Shown: one piece after another, positions 16,991-25,881 of the stretch
Layout: each line of letters begins with the position of its first letter
Position numbering within the stretch: position 1 is the stretch's first letter
From: Cytophagales bacterium Alg240-R148
Lineage (GTDB): Bacteria; Bacteroidota; Bacteroidia; Cytophagales; Cyclobacteriaceae
DNA: 64,000 bases
Assembly (NCBI GenBank): GCA_900537185.1
Contig: LS999827.1
Coordinates: 563,001 to 627,000 of the forward strand
Direction: 5' to 3'
Notes under the pieces: model-generated
The model's input: the letters and a program-made list of their open reading frames with translations, nothing else
The model's database searches: none
Told to the model about the DNA's origin: nothing
Translations under genes and position numbers: made by a program

Positions 16991-17554
16991 TTATTTTTTT
17001 GTAAATGCCAACTTATATCCTGCCGTCACTTTCCCTTTGCTAATGTTTCCTAATTTACCCTTTAAAAGACGCTTTTTAAAAGAGGTTAAGTGGTCCGTAA
17101 AAAGCACTCCTTCTATGTGGTCGTATTCATGCTGGATAATTCGCGCCTTCAAACCAGTAAAGGTTTCGGTGTGCTCCTCCCAATTTTCATCTAAATAACG
17201 AATGGTAACTTCTTCCTGTCTGCTAACATCTTCCCGGATATTTGGAATACTCAAACAACCTTCTTCAAAATCCCACTCTTCTCCAGCCTCTTCTATAATT
17301 TCAGGATTAATAAATACTTTTTTAAAATCCTCCATAGCCTCTTCCCCATCTTCTCCATCCATTGGAGAACCATCTACTATGAACAAACGGATGCTTTTTC
17401 CAATTTGTGGAGCCGCCAAACCTACTCCACTGGCTGCATACATCGTTTCAAACATGTCTTCTACCAACTTCTTAACATCGAAACTCTCTTGTTCAATATC
17501 TTTCGCCTTCTTTTTCAACACTGGGTTGCCATAAACCACTATTGGATAAATCAT
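16991..17554 (-). CDS. def: peptide deformylase
   Basis: Metalloenzyme of 187 residues that removes the N-formyl group from nascent proteins. All three motifs are intact: GVGLAAPQIG (43-52), EEGCLSIP (97-104, metal ligand Cys100) and QHEYDH (141-146, ligands His142 and His146, catalytic Glu143). Three bases separate its stop from the aminotransferase start and 15 bases separate it from ruvX upstream, so it belongs to the same operon. Confidence 0.98.
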   Translation of the reverse strand: MIYPIVVYGNPVLKKKAKDIEQESFDVKKLVEDMFETMYAASGVGLAAPQIGKSIRLFIVDGSPMDGEDGEEAMEDFKKVFINPEIIEEAGEEWDFEEGCLSIPNIREDVSRQEEVTIRYLDENWEEHTETFTGLKARIIQHEYDHIEGVLFTDHLTSFKKRLLKGKLGNISKGKVTAGYKLAFTKK

Positions 17555-17569
17555 TCTTGTATATGTTTA

Positions 17570-17980
17570 TTATTGTTGTTCTAAATACGATTGCAATATG
17601 ATAGAAGCGCTGATTTTATCAATGTTTCCTTTTACCCTTCTATCCTTCTTCTTTGACCCAGCGGCAATCATCGCATTCAAAGCCATTTTACTTGTAAAAC
17701 GTTCATCAATTAACTTAAACGGCAAATCAGGAAAAGATTTTTCGAGTTGCGCTACAAACCTCTCAACAATTGGAGTGGCATCTGTTGCGGTATTGTCCAA
17801 TTTTTTGGGCAACCCTATTACCAACACTTCAATAGTTTCATGCTCTTGATAGTTTTTTAGGAATTCAAAAACCTCACTTGTTGGAACCGTTTCTAAAGGT
17901 GTGGAAATTATCTTCATCGGGTCGGTAACTGCAACTCCTGTTCTTTTGCCCCCTACGTCCAAAGCCATCACTCTTCCCAT
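17570..17980 (-). CDS. ruvX: RuvX/YqgF RNase H-fold nuclease
   Basis: Protein of 136 residues with the YqgF fold. It shows the first acidic residue in ALDVGGKRTGVA, EVLVIGLPK, and the DERFTSKMA motif, all typical of the family, which acts in pre-16S rRNA 5'-end processing and was first proposed as a Holliday junction resolvase. The ruvX-def order is common in Bacteroidota. One base separates it from the upstream RIC-like gene. Confidence 0.93.
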   Translation of the reverse strand: MGRVMALDVGGKRTGVAVTDPMKIISTPLETVPTSEVFEFLKNYQEHETIEVLVIGLPKKLDNTATDATPIVERFVAQLEKSFPDLPFKLIDERFTSKMALNAMIAAGSKKKDRRVKGNIDKISASIILQSYLEQQ

Positions 17981-17981
17981 G

Positions 17982-18758
17982 TTAATTATGTGTTATTTTA
18001 ACTTTTATAGTCTTTTTAACTTCCTTTTCTAGCAAAAGTGCTTTTGGAAATAAAATATCATTCTCTATTCTAGCATGGGTTTTAAGCTCGCCTTCCAATT
18101 TTTCCAGCTCCTTATAGACCACTTTCAAATGCAGGTTGTCTTCCATCCCATTCGAAAAATTATCTGTTATTTTTCGAATCCCCTGCATTTCATCGTCGTG
18201 CACTTCATGTTCAATTGCAAAATGCTGAATAGAAAATTTTTCCATTTCAAAGTACAAAGCCGAGGCTGGGATCTGACCTTTTCTGGCCTTTTCTAATTTT
18301 AAAACATATTCAAACAGGTTGTCTTCTTCCTCATAAATGTGGTGGATAAAATCTTCCACAAAAAGAGGCAAAACAAACTGAAGGTCTTTTTGTATGTTTT
18401 TTAATTTTTTAGGGAGTTTTAAATTGTCTACCAAACGCACGATGTAAGGCAGGCGTTTTTTCACGAAAATATGGTGGCTGTGTTTCAAGTACTCCACCAC
18501 CAGTTCTATGGGTATCGATAAAAAAGTAAGATCCTCCTCATTTCCTTTGTTCACCGCTTCTTCCAAGGCTTTTACTACCGTTTTCAATTTCAAACGATGC
18601 GATTGACAGACTTGTCCCAGTGTTTCTTCGGAATATTCATAAAACTCAATTCCAAAATAAAACAGGACAGAAGCGAATACATAGTTCTCCTCTACTAGCT
18701 CATGTATCTTTTTTTTATCCACAAATGGTCTTTTAAAAGAACAAATATACGAAGACAT
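17982..18758 (-). CDS. hemerythrin-domain protein with degenerate ScdA/RIC N-terminal domain
   Basis: Protein of 258 residues. Residues about 15-60 align with the ScdA_N (DUF542) domain of iron-sulfur repair proteins (YtfE/ScdA), but the family's FGID-CCGG motif reads FGIEFYEYSEETL, so both cysteines are missing. Residues about 85-250 form a hemerythrin helix bundle with likely diiron ligands in LKHSHH, HHIYEEEDNLFEY, IEHEVHDDE and HARIENDILFP. This suggests an intact diiron centre without the cysteine-dependent activity. It is the first gene of the ruvX-def-aminotransferase-amidase operon. The role (NO/oxidative stress sensing or repair) is inference. Confidence 0.8.
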   Translation of the reverse strand: MSSYICSFKRPFVDKKKIHELVEENYVFASVLFYFGIEFYEYSEETLGQVCQSHRLKLKTVVKALEEAVNKGNEEDLTFLSIPIELVVEYLKHSHHIFVKKRLPYIVRLVDNLKLPKKLKNIQKDLQFVLPLFVEDFIHHIYEEEDNLFEYVLKLEKARKGQIPASALYFEMEKFSIQHFAIEHEVHDDEMQGIRKITDNFSNGMEDNLHLKVVYKELEKLEGELKTHARIENDILFPKALLLEKEVKKTIKVKITHN

Positions 18759-18894
18759 TGCTAAAATTTTACCTACTCCTACATTATCCTAAATAAAAAT
18801 CACACTTGATTTGAGTACTTTTATAGATTATTTTGTTATAATAAAAACATATTCGAAAAGAAGCACGTAGAAAGTAAAATATAAATTGCACGGA

Positions 18895-20520
18895 ATGGCG
18901 GAAATCAAAAACACTAAACAACAAATACGACTACCTTTCGTATTGGCGATTGGATTGGCAGCTGGGATTCTTATTGGGGCCAATATAGCAGACCCCAAAG
19001 CAGCCGACAACGACTTGTATAAGAGCCTTGTTAAAATGAAAGAGGTGCTGACCCACATAGACCGGGATTATGTAGATGAAGTAAACACAGAAGAGTTGGT
19101 GGAAGATGCCATTCAACACATGCTTGAAAAATTAGACCCTCACTCTGCCTATATCCCTTCTAAAGACAAAGAAAGAGCCAATGAAGATCTTAGAGGAAAC
19201 TTCGATGGTATTGGCATAGAATTTAATATTTTTAAAGATACCATTGTGGTAGTATCTCCTCTAAGCGGCGGGCCATCAGAAGCCGTCGGCCTTATGGCTG
19301 GAGATAAAATAATTGATGTGGATGGACAAAAAGTTGCTGGTGTTGGGTTTTCAAATTACGACGTCCGCAAACATTTAAAAGGGCCAAGAGGATCTGAGGT
19401 AGAAGTTAACATCTTGCGCAAAGGACAGGATGACTTGATAAAATTTAATATTATTAGAGATAAAATTCCTCAGTTTTCTGTTGATGTCAGTTATATGGTT
19501 GACAAAGAAAAGGGATATATAAAAATAAGCCGATTTTCTGCAACAACTTTTCAAGAATTTGAAGAAGCTATGAAAAAGCTTGAAAAGAAGGGCATGCGCA
19601 AACTGGTTCTGGATTTACAAGGCAACCCTGGGGGATACATGAGCCAAGCCATTGCTATTGCAGACGAATTCTTAAAAAACAACAATAAAATTGTTTACAC
19701 CAAAGGAAAAGAATCGCGTTACAATTCTGAAGCCAATGCCGAAAACAAAGGAGGTTTTGAAAAAGGAGATTTAGTAGTATTGATCAACGAAGGCAGTGCT
19801 TCTGCATCAGAAATTGTTTCCGGCGCTTTGCAAGACAACGACCGTGCTTTGGTAGTAGGCAGAAGATCGTTTGGTAAAGGGCTGGTTCAAGCACCGTTCG
19901 AATTAAGCGATGGGTCGGAACTAAGACTGACCATTTCGAGGTACTACACCCCTAGTGGAAGGTCCATTCAAAAACCATATGAAAAAAACGAACAATATGG
20001 AGATGACATTAGCAAGCGATTTGAGCATGGGGAATTTTTCCATGCAGACAGCATCCATTTTAACGACTCTTTGAAATACCAAACTAAAAACGGCCGAGCC
20101 GTATATGGTGGCGGTGGAATTATGCCGGATTACTTTGTTCCTTTGGACACTACGTTGAATTCTAGTTATTTGAATAAATTATTTTATAACAATGCCATAC
20201 AAGCCTATACGTTAGACTATTCCGTGGCCAATGAAAGCCAATTAAAAGCAATGTCTATGGATGGGTACCTCACTACTTTTGAAGTTACCGACGACATGTT
20301 AAAAGAACTAATGAAAGTAGGAACTTCCTATGGTGTGGAGCAAGATCTAGAGGATTTTGAGGCCAACAAAGCTTTGTTCAAATTGCACACCAAAGCTCAA
20401 ATTGCACGCCGATTGTGGGGGAACGAAGGATTCTATCCTATATACAACCAGACCAATGAAATATTCCAACAAGCGGTAAAGTTGATGGACATGAACGTCA
20501 GTTTGGAGAGCAAAAAATAA
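18895..20520 (+). CDS. C-terminal processing protease, S41 family
   Basis: Periplasmic or membrane-anchored serine protease of 541 residues. It has an N-terminal membrane segment (16-31), a helical N-terminal domain ending LDPHSAYI, a PDZ domain (about 85-165, with SPLSGGPSEAVGLMAGDKI), and the S41 core with the nucleophile in the GSASASE segment (residues 300-306) and general-base Lys328 (SFGKG). GGGIMPDYFVP is typical of Bacteroidota members. ATG at 18895 was chosen over the TTG three codons earlier. It is followed by a strong terminator, so it is transcribed alone. Confidence 0.93.
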   Translation: MAEIKNTKQQIRLPFVLAIGLAAGILIGANIADPKAADNDLYKSLVKMKEVLTHIDRDYVDEVNTEELVEDAIQHMLEKLDPHSAYIPSKDKERANEDLRGNFDGIGIEFNIFKDTIVVVSPLSGGPSEAVGLMAGDKIIDVDGQKVAGVGFSNYDVRKHLKGPRGSEVEVNILRKGQDDLIKFNIIRDKIPQFSVDVSYMVDKEKGYIKISRFSATTFQEFEEAMKKLEKKGMRKLVLDLQGNPGGYMSQAIAIADEFLKNNNKIVYTKGKESRYNSEANAENKGGFEKGDLVVLINEGSASASEIVSGALQDNDRALVVGRRSFGKGLVQAPFELSDGSELRLTISRYYTPSGRSIQKPYEKNEQYGDDISKRFEHGEFFHADSIHFNDSLKYQTKNGRAVYGGGGIMPDYFVPLDTTLNSSYLNKLFYNNAIQAYTLDYSVANESQLKAMSMDGYLTTFEVTDDMLKELMKVGTSYGVEQDLEDFEANKALFKLHTKAQIARRLWGNEGFYPIYNQTNEIFQQAVKLMDMNVSLESKK

Positions 20521-20535
20521 AAACAGTATTTCTAG

Positions 20536-20563
20536 AAAAAAGGCGACTTCGGTCGCCTTTTTT
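20536..20563 (+). terminator. rho-independent terminator with UUCG tetraloop after the S41 protease
   Basis: GGCGAC (20542-20547), loop TTCG, GTCGCC (20552-20557), flanked by six A and six T. The C(UUCG)G tetraloop is exceptionally stable. Confidence 0.92.
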
Positions 20564-20587
20564 ATGCGCTTTAGATTAATTTGATGT

Positions 20588-21892
20588 ATGGATATTATAT
20601 TTTTATTTATAGGGGTCGTATTTGGTAGTTTGATAACCTATTTACTTCTGCGTGTACTGGGTGCTACTATTGGGGGAAAAACTACCAAACAAGAACAATT
20701 TCAACTGGAACAGTTACAACAACTTTTGGAGAAAAAGGAAGTTGAAAACCAAACAATCTACCAGCAAAAAACGGAACTACTTCAATCCAATGCGGCCCTA
20801 GAAGCCGATTATAGAAACCTTCAAGAAAAATTACAAGAAGAAAAAAGTTCAATAGAAAAGCTAAACGAAAAATTCACAAAAGAATTCCAATACATCGCTA
20901 ACCAATTAATGGATCGAAAATCTGAGAAATTTACCAAAATAAATCAGCACAACATGCAGACCATTTTGGATCCACTCAAAGAAAAAATACACCATTTTGA
21001 GACAAAAATAGAGCAAAGTAACAAAGAACAAATAAAACAAAATAGCGCTTTAAAAGAACAAATCTCCCAATTAAAAGAACTCAACCAACAAATAACAAAA
21101 GAAGCCCACAACCTCAGCAAAGCCTTAAAAGGAGACAACAAAACCCAGGGCATATGGGGTGAAATAATTCTAAAAAAGGTTTTGGAAAGTTCAGGAATAA
21201 AAAAGGATTTGATTTTTGAAGAGCAAGTGCACACTACTTCTCATGAAGGCGAAAGATTCCAACCGGACATAGTTATTAAATTACCAGAGAACAAACACAT
21301 TGTTATCGACTCCAAAGTCTCCCTCAAACACTACGAGCAATATGTAAATGCAGAAACGGAAGAACAGCGCGCCGCCTTTCTAAAACTGCACGTTTCTTCT
21401 TTGCGGCAACACATCAAATCTTTGGCCTCAAAAAATTACCACTTGCTGCACGGAATACAATCTTTGGACTTTGTATTGCTGTTTGTACCAGTAGAACCAG
21501 CCGTGAGTCTGGCCATTTTTCACGACCAACAATTATTTAATGAGGGTTTTACAAAAAACATTGTGCTGGTCAACCCTACCACTCTAATGGCCACCATTCG
21601 GACCGTAGCCGCATTGTGGAAACACGAAAACCAAAACCAATTCGCCCATGATATTGCCAAAGAAAGCGGCCTGCTGTACGACAAATTTGTAGGGTTCACC
21701 AATGATTTAATAGACATCGGCAAAGCCATAGAAAACACCCAAAAAAGTTATGACAAATCCATTAATAAACTTCAAGATGGCAAAGGCAATTTAATTTCAA
21801 GAGTAGAAAAAATTAAAGCACTAGGCGCTAAAAACTCAAAAGAACTGAACGACCAGTTGGCATCTAAAAAATTCACTAACAAAAAAGGATGA
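20588..21892 (+). CDS. rmuC: RmuC family DNA recombination protein
   Basis: Protein of 434 residues with an N-terminal transmembrane helix (3-22), a long coiled coil (about 38-195, rich in Q, E and K) and the RmuC nuclease-like domain (about 200-390) with GIWGEIILKKVLESSG, RFQPDIVIKLPENKHIVIDSKVSL and FVPVEPAVSLAI. RmuC limits inversion at short inverted repeats and, in more recent work on other bacteria, acts in anti-phage or DNA-protein crosslink handling. The IDSKVS motif resembles a PD-(D/E)xK nuclease core. It is monocistronic or reads into the GroES-like gene 57 bases later. Confidence 0.93.
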   Translation: MDIIFLFIGVVFGSLITYLLLRVLGATIGGKTTKQEQFQLEQLQQLLEKKEVENQTIYQQKTELLQSNAALEADYRNLQEKLQEEKSSIEKLNEKFTKEFQYIANQLMDRKSEKFTKINQHNMQTILDPLKEKIHHFETKIEQSNKEQIKQNSALKEQISQLKELNQQITKEAHNLSKALKGDNKTQGIWGEIILKKVLESSGIKKDLIFEEQVHTTSHEGERFQPDIVIKLPENKHIVIDSKVSLKHYEQYVNAETEEQRAAFLKLHVSSLRQHIKSLASKNYHLLHGIQSLDFVLLFVPVEPAVSLAIFHDQQLFNEGFTKNIVLVNPTTLMATIRTVAALWKHENQNQFAHDIAKESGLLYDKFVGFTNDLIDIGKAIENTQKSYDKSINKLQDGKGNLISRVEKIKALGAKNSKELNDQLASKKFTNKKG

Positions 21893-21949
21893 TTTAATTG
21901 CTTATTTTAATTTTTTGATCTGATATTTGTACAAAATCATTAAATACTG

Positions 21950-22327
21950 ATGCAACAAATAACCGCAGATAATAAATTGAAAAAATTGTTAATTATTGGA
22001 GACCGGGTTTTAGTTGAGCCTAAAAAACCAAATGAAAAAACAGGTTCTGGTCTTTATTTACCTGCCGGTGTTCAAGAAAAAGAGGTCATACAGTCTGGTT
22101 ATGTAATTAAAGTTGGCCCTGGGATTCCACTTCCTTTTTCAGCTGAGTCGGAAGATGGTTGGAAACCGAAAGAAGAGCAACTTAAATATCTGCCCTTACA
22201 AATAGAAGAAGGCGACTTGGCTATTTTTTTGCAAAACAATGCTTTTGAAGTGCAATACGAAGGAAAACAATATTTTATTGTCCCGCAAAATGCCATTTTA
22301 ATGGTTGAAAGAGAAGAAAATTTATGA
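21950..22327 (+). CDS. GroES-like co-chaperone paralogue
   Basis: Protein of 125 residues with a Cpn10 fold: IIGDRVLVEPKKPNEKTGSGLYLPAG is the typical beginning, including the mobile-loop region, and GYVIKVGPG follows. It is about 30 residues longer than canonical GroES, with an insertion around PFSAESEDGWKPKEEQLKYLPLQ where GroES has a short roof/turn. There is no groEL next to it, so it is probably a secondary, Bacteroidota-specific paralogue rather than the main GroES. The downstream 67-residue ORF overlaps it by four bases. Confidence 0.8.
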   Translation: MQQITADNKLKKLLIIGDRVLVEPKKPNEKTGSGLYLPAGVQEKEVIQSGYVIKVGPGIPLPFSAESEDGWKPKEEQLKYLPLQIEEGDLAIFLQNNAFEVQYEGKQYFIVPQNAILMVEREENL

Positions 22328-22527
22328 GCATATCCATCGACACCGTCCGAATAGGCAAAAAGTATATACTAAAGAACTACGGCGAAGTGCACCGCTTTGA
22401 AGTACTGTCTAGAACTGGCGAAGAAAACTTTGAAGTAAAAGACATGGATACTTTAGAAAAGTACAGTATCAAAGATTTATATGAATACGGAAGAGGCAAA
22501 GATTATTTGTTAGATGAATTAAAATAA
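22324..22527 (+). CDS. small conserved-looking hypothetical protein (67 aa)
   Basis: Soluble acidic protein with alternating beta-type segments (KKYILKNYGEVHRFEVLSRT), translationally coupled to the GroES-like gene by an ATGA overlap and followed at once by a terminator. It has no domain I can name. The composition and the -EVLSRTGEENFEVKD- pattern suggest a small SH3- or Tudor-like barrel; this is a guess. Confidence 0.65.
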   Translation: MSISIDTVRIGKKYILKNYGEVHRFEVLSRTGEENFEVKDMDTLEKYSIKDLYEYGRGKDYLLDELK

Positions 22528-22557
22528 AAAAGGCCGGAATTACTTCCGGCCTTTTTT
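22526..22557. terminator. bidirectional rho-independent terminator between the small ORF and glmS
   Basis: Perfect stem GGCCGGAA (22532-22539) / TTCCGGCC (22544-22551) with loop TTAC, extended by six A-T pairs. It serves both the plus-strand GroES-like operon and the minus-strand glmS operon. Confidence 0.93.
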
Positions 22558-22558
22558 A

Positions 22559-24394
22559 TTATTCTACTGTAACCGATTTTGCCAAGTTACGAGGTTGGTC
22601 TACATTACATCCTCGCAATACTGCAATATGGTAGGCCAATAACTGCAACGGAATTACGGAAACCAAAGGCATCAATGCTTCATCTGTTGCCGGTACTTCA
22701 ATTACAAATTCTGCCATTTTTGGAATCAATGCATCGCCTTCTGTAACAACAGCAATTACCCTTCCTTTTCTGGCTTTTACTTCTTGAATATTGGATACTA
22801 CTTTATCGTATGAACTATCTCTAGTAGCGATAAAAACAACCGGCATTTCCTCATCAATTAAAGCAATGGGGCCATGTTTCATTTCAGCCGCAGGATACCC
22901 CTCGGCATGTATATAAGAAATTTCTTTTAATTTTAATGCGCCTTCTAGGGCAACCGGAAAATTATACCCTCTACCTAGATACAAGAAATTTCTTGCGTCC
23001 TTGAATATTTCCGAAATTACCTTGATCTCATCGTTGAGCTCCAAGGCCTTTTCAATTTTTTGAGGAATCGTTTCTAACTCTGTAAGCAATTCGTGGAATC
23101 TTGATACCGTAATGTTCCCTTTTTCATGGGCCACCATCATGGCTATCATGGATAATACTGTTAACTGAGCAGTAAAGGCCTTGGTACTTGCCACGCCAAT
23201 TTCTGGCCCAGCATGGGTATAAGCACCTTCGTGCGACATTCTTGCAATCGAGGAACCAACCGCATTGCATACGCCAAATATGATCGCTCCTTTCGACTTG
23301 GCCAGCTCAATAGCTGCCAAAGAATCTGCCGTTTCTCCAGACTGAGATATTACGATTACAACATCTCCTTCTTTTATAACTGGTTTTCTGTATCTAAATT
23401 CGGATGCGTATTCTACCTCTACCGGGATTCTGCAATATTCTTCAAAGAAATATTCCGCTACCAAACCTGCATGCCAACTGGTGCCACATGCTAAAATTAT
23501 TATCCTTTCGGCACTTAGTAATTTGTTTTTGTACTCGTATATTCCACCGAGCTTTACCGTTCCATTTTGGCTGTTAACCCGCCCCCTCATACAATCACTA
23601 ATGGACTTGGGTTGTTCAAAAATTTCCTTCAACATGAAGTGCTCGTACCCACCTTTTTCTATTGCTTCAAGGTTGATGTCCAGTGTCTGAATATAGGGGG
23701 TCAATGCGGTATCCTCGTTGGTTTTAATCTTCAACTCACCGTTTTCAATAACCGCAATCTCTAGGTCATTCAAATACACTACTTCGTTGGTGTACTCTAC
23801 AATAGGCGTCGCATCAGATGCCAAGAAAAACTCCTTCTCTCCAACACCGATTACCAAAGGACTCCCTTTTCTGGCAGCAATCAGCTGGTTGGGATTGTCT
23901 TTTGAAATGATCGCTATGGCATAAGCACCAATGATTTTATTTAGTGCCAGGCGTACAGCTTCCTCCAAAGAACATCCTTCATTCTCCCATATATCCTCTA
24001 TAAAATGGATCATAACTTCCGAATCTGTATCCGATTCAAAAACATGGCCTTTGGATATTAAGTCTTTCTTTAAGGAGGCGTAGTTTTCAATAATCCCATT
24101 GTGGATCATAGCTAATTTACCAGAGCCAGAAAGGTGTGGATGAGCATTGACATCATTAGGTTCACCATGGGTGGCCCACCTAGTATGTCCTATTCCAATT
24201 TTACTTGAAAGCGCCACTCCTTCTACGTGTGCCTCCAAATCCGCAACTTTGCCTTTTTTCTTGTATACATTTAGGCCGCCATTGAACACAGCGATTCCTG
24301 CACTATCATACCCACGGTATTCTAGTCTTTTTAGTCCTTTTATGATTACTTCATGAGCATCTCTTTGCCCAATATAGGCTACAATTCCACACAT
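22559..24394 (-). CDS. glmS: glutamine--fructose-6-phosphate aminotransferase (isomerizing)
   Basis: Enzyme of 611 residues that makes glucosamine 6-phosphate for peptidoglycan and lipopolysaccharide. The N-terminal nucleophile is Cys2 (MCGIVAYIG), with HTRWATHGEPN and the glutaminase domain to about 230. Two SIS isomerase domains follow (ACGTSWHAGLVAEYF, SQSGETADSLAA, and HAEGYPAAEMKHGPIALI), ending in LAKSVTVE. It closes an operon with the GT5-like and DUF4270 genes. The 68-base upstream gap is too short for, and does not resemble, a glmS ribozyme. Confidence 0.98.
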   Translation of the reverse strand: MCGIVAYIGQRDAHEVIIKGLKRLEYRGYDSAGIAVFNGGLNVYKKKGKVADLEAHVEGVALSSKIGIGHTRWATHGEPNDVNAHPHLSGSGKLAMIHNGIIENYASLKKDLISKGHVFESDTDSEVMIHFIEDIWENEGCSLEEAVRLALNKIIGAYAIAIISKDNPNQLIAARKGSPLVIGVGEKEFFLASDATPIVEYTNEVVYLNDLEIAVIENGELKIKTNEDTALTPYIQTLDINLEAIEKGGYEHFMLKEIFEQPKSISDCMRGRVNSQNGTVKLGGIYEYKNKLLSAERIIILACGTSWHAGLVAEYFFEEYCRIPVEVEYASEFRYRKPVIKEGDVVIVISQSGETADSLAAIELAKSKGAIIFGVCNAVGSSIARMSHEGAYTHAGPEIGVASTKAFTAQLTVLSMIAMMVAHEKGNITVSRFHELLTELETIPQKIEKALELNDEIKVISEIFKDARNFLYLGRGYNFPVALEGALKLKEISYIHAEGYPAAEMKHGPIALIDEEMPVVFIATRDSSYDKVVSNIQEVKARKGRVIAVVTEGDALIPKMAEFVIEVPATDEALMPLVSVIPLQLLAYHIAVLRGCNVDQPRNLAKSVTVE

Positions 24395-24462
24395 AATATA
24401 ATTTTTACGGTTGTCACCAATACAAAATAATATCTAATGGGGTAGTGTGGTAAAATATACTA

Positions 24463-25881
24463 TTACTGTACTTTTGCTTGAGTATAGAAAACTTTTACTT
24501 TAACATTATTCGGGTCCAATCTGAACCTTTCAAAATTATCTATTCTATAAATTAAATCGGTTTGCGAAACACTTACCGGCATTAAGATTAAATCTTTGAA
24601 ATCCACCGTATCATCCAATAAAAACTGAATGAAAAAAGTAATGTTTGCTCTATAGGTCCAAACCTCAGTTCCCTCTTCGGTTTCCTGTATGGATACTAGA
24701 TTGGGTTCGTTGGGATTGACATCTTTAAAGATAAACTTTTTTGACACTTGGTCCTTGGCAATATCACCATTTGTTGCAATAATGCGCGTTCTATAATTGT
24801 AGTCGTACTGTCCATTTTCTAAACATGCAGACAAACCAATGTACTCTGGCGCCTTAATGATTTCAAAATTATCGTTGTCCACAATTAAATCAAACTCAAT
24901 AATGGCTGAATTCAACTTGTAACTCGATACATCTTTAAAACCTTCTTTTATGGCACTTATATCCAACATCGGCATAAAACCAGTACTGCTTTGAGCGTAG
25001 GCCAATCCGTCTGTCAAGGGAGATGGCTCATAAAAGTTATTCAGATTTTCAAGGGCAGTGCCCGTTTTATCGTGCTCAATATTTTGAAACGAAACATTAG
25101 AATTCAAACCAAAACCATATGAAAAGTCTGTTGGTTCATCGTCTGCTGTTATCGTATTTAGGATTAGTTCGGTATAACCGTCCTTTTTAAAACTCAATAT
25201 ATTCGCGCCGTCTATCTTAATCAACAACCCAGGAAACTCCCTCCTCCTCTTTCCGCCGGATGGGTTAGTAAAATAGGTAGGGTCCTGTGCCTTTTCAAAT
25301 AATTTCATTCCAAACGCATCGTCGATCACGATGTCAATGCTGTCTCTTACATCTGTGGCAGCGATATTGTCTTCGTATTCCAGAATTTTTGCATCAAAAG
25401 TATGCGTTCCTATTGGCACCGGGTTATACGCGACTGTTGAGTAGTTGTAGTACTGGTTGTTTTCGTTGTTGATAGAGTCTGTAAGCTCAAATATTTCAAT
25501 CGTATGAGACGAATTGGCCTTTACTCCTTCATAAAAATTGAAATCAACCTCCAACCGCAAGGTGGTAGATATATAAGTAGATGCAGGATCTACCTCCACC
25601 CCTTCATTGGTGTAATATTCCGTAAAATGGTTTCTTCTAACCACACCATATTCGAAATCGTTAATTACACCCGCTTTAATGGTAGAAGGGATATCCATTT
25701 TGACTGAATCCACCAACACTTGTTGTACCGTTGGTACAAACTCCTTAAACTTCACATCAAACTGGCCTAAATCTTCATCGAAGAGAATTGATTTTTCCTT
25801 ATCCTTACAGCCCAGTAAACTAATAAAAAGTAGGCCGGTCATAAAAAACCGACCCATTAATTTTTTATCCAACAAGTTCAT
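24463..25881 (-). CDS. DUF4270 family lipoprotein
   Basis: Predicted lipoprotein of 472 residues. Start MNLLDKKLMGRFF at 25881 gives a signal with lipobox LLGC (Cys at about 25); the longer reading from 25962 runs through the upstream gene. The mature protein is beta-rich with repeated patterns such as PSTIKAGVINDFEYG, SYKLNSAIIEFDLIV and RFRLDPNNVKVKVFYTQ, which match DUF4270, a Bacteroidota surface or periplasmic family of unknown function. It overlaps the upstream GT5-like gene by 17 bases and precedes glmS, a gene order I recall as recurring in the phylum. Confidence 0.82.
   Translation of the reverse strand: MNLLDKKLMGRFFMTGLLFISLLGCKDKEKSILFDEDLGQFDVKFKEFVPTVQQVLVDSVKMDIPSTIKAGVINDFEYGVVRRNHFTEYYTNEGVEVDPASTYISTTLRLEVDFNFYEGVKANSSHTIEIFELTDSINNENNQYYNYSTVAYNPVPIGTHTFDAKILEYEDNIAATDVRDSIDIVIDDAFGMKLFEKAQDPTYFTNPSGGKRRREFPGLLIKIDGANILSFKKDGYTELILNTITADDEPTDFSYGFGLNSNVSFQNIEHDKTGTALENLNNFYEPSPLTDGLAYAQSSTGFMPMLDISAIKEGFKDVSSYKLNSAIIEFDLIVDNDNFEIIKAPEYIGLSACLENGQYDYNYRTRIIATNGDIAKDQVSKKFIFKDVNPNEPNLVSIQETEEGTEVWTYRANITFFIQFLLDDTVDFKDLILMPVSVSQTDLIYRIDNFERFRLDPNNVKVKVFYTQAKVQ

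Noticed and set aside
24395-24462. glmS ribozyme or riboswitch upstream of glmS
   Set aside because: The 68-base gap is too short and shows no conserved core.
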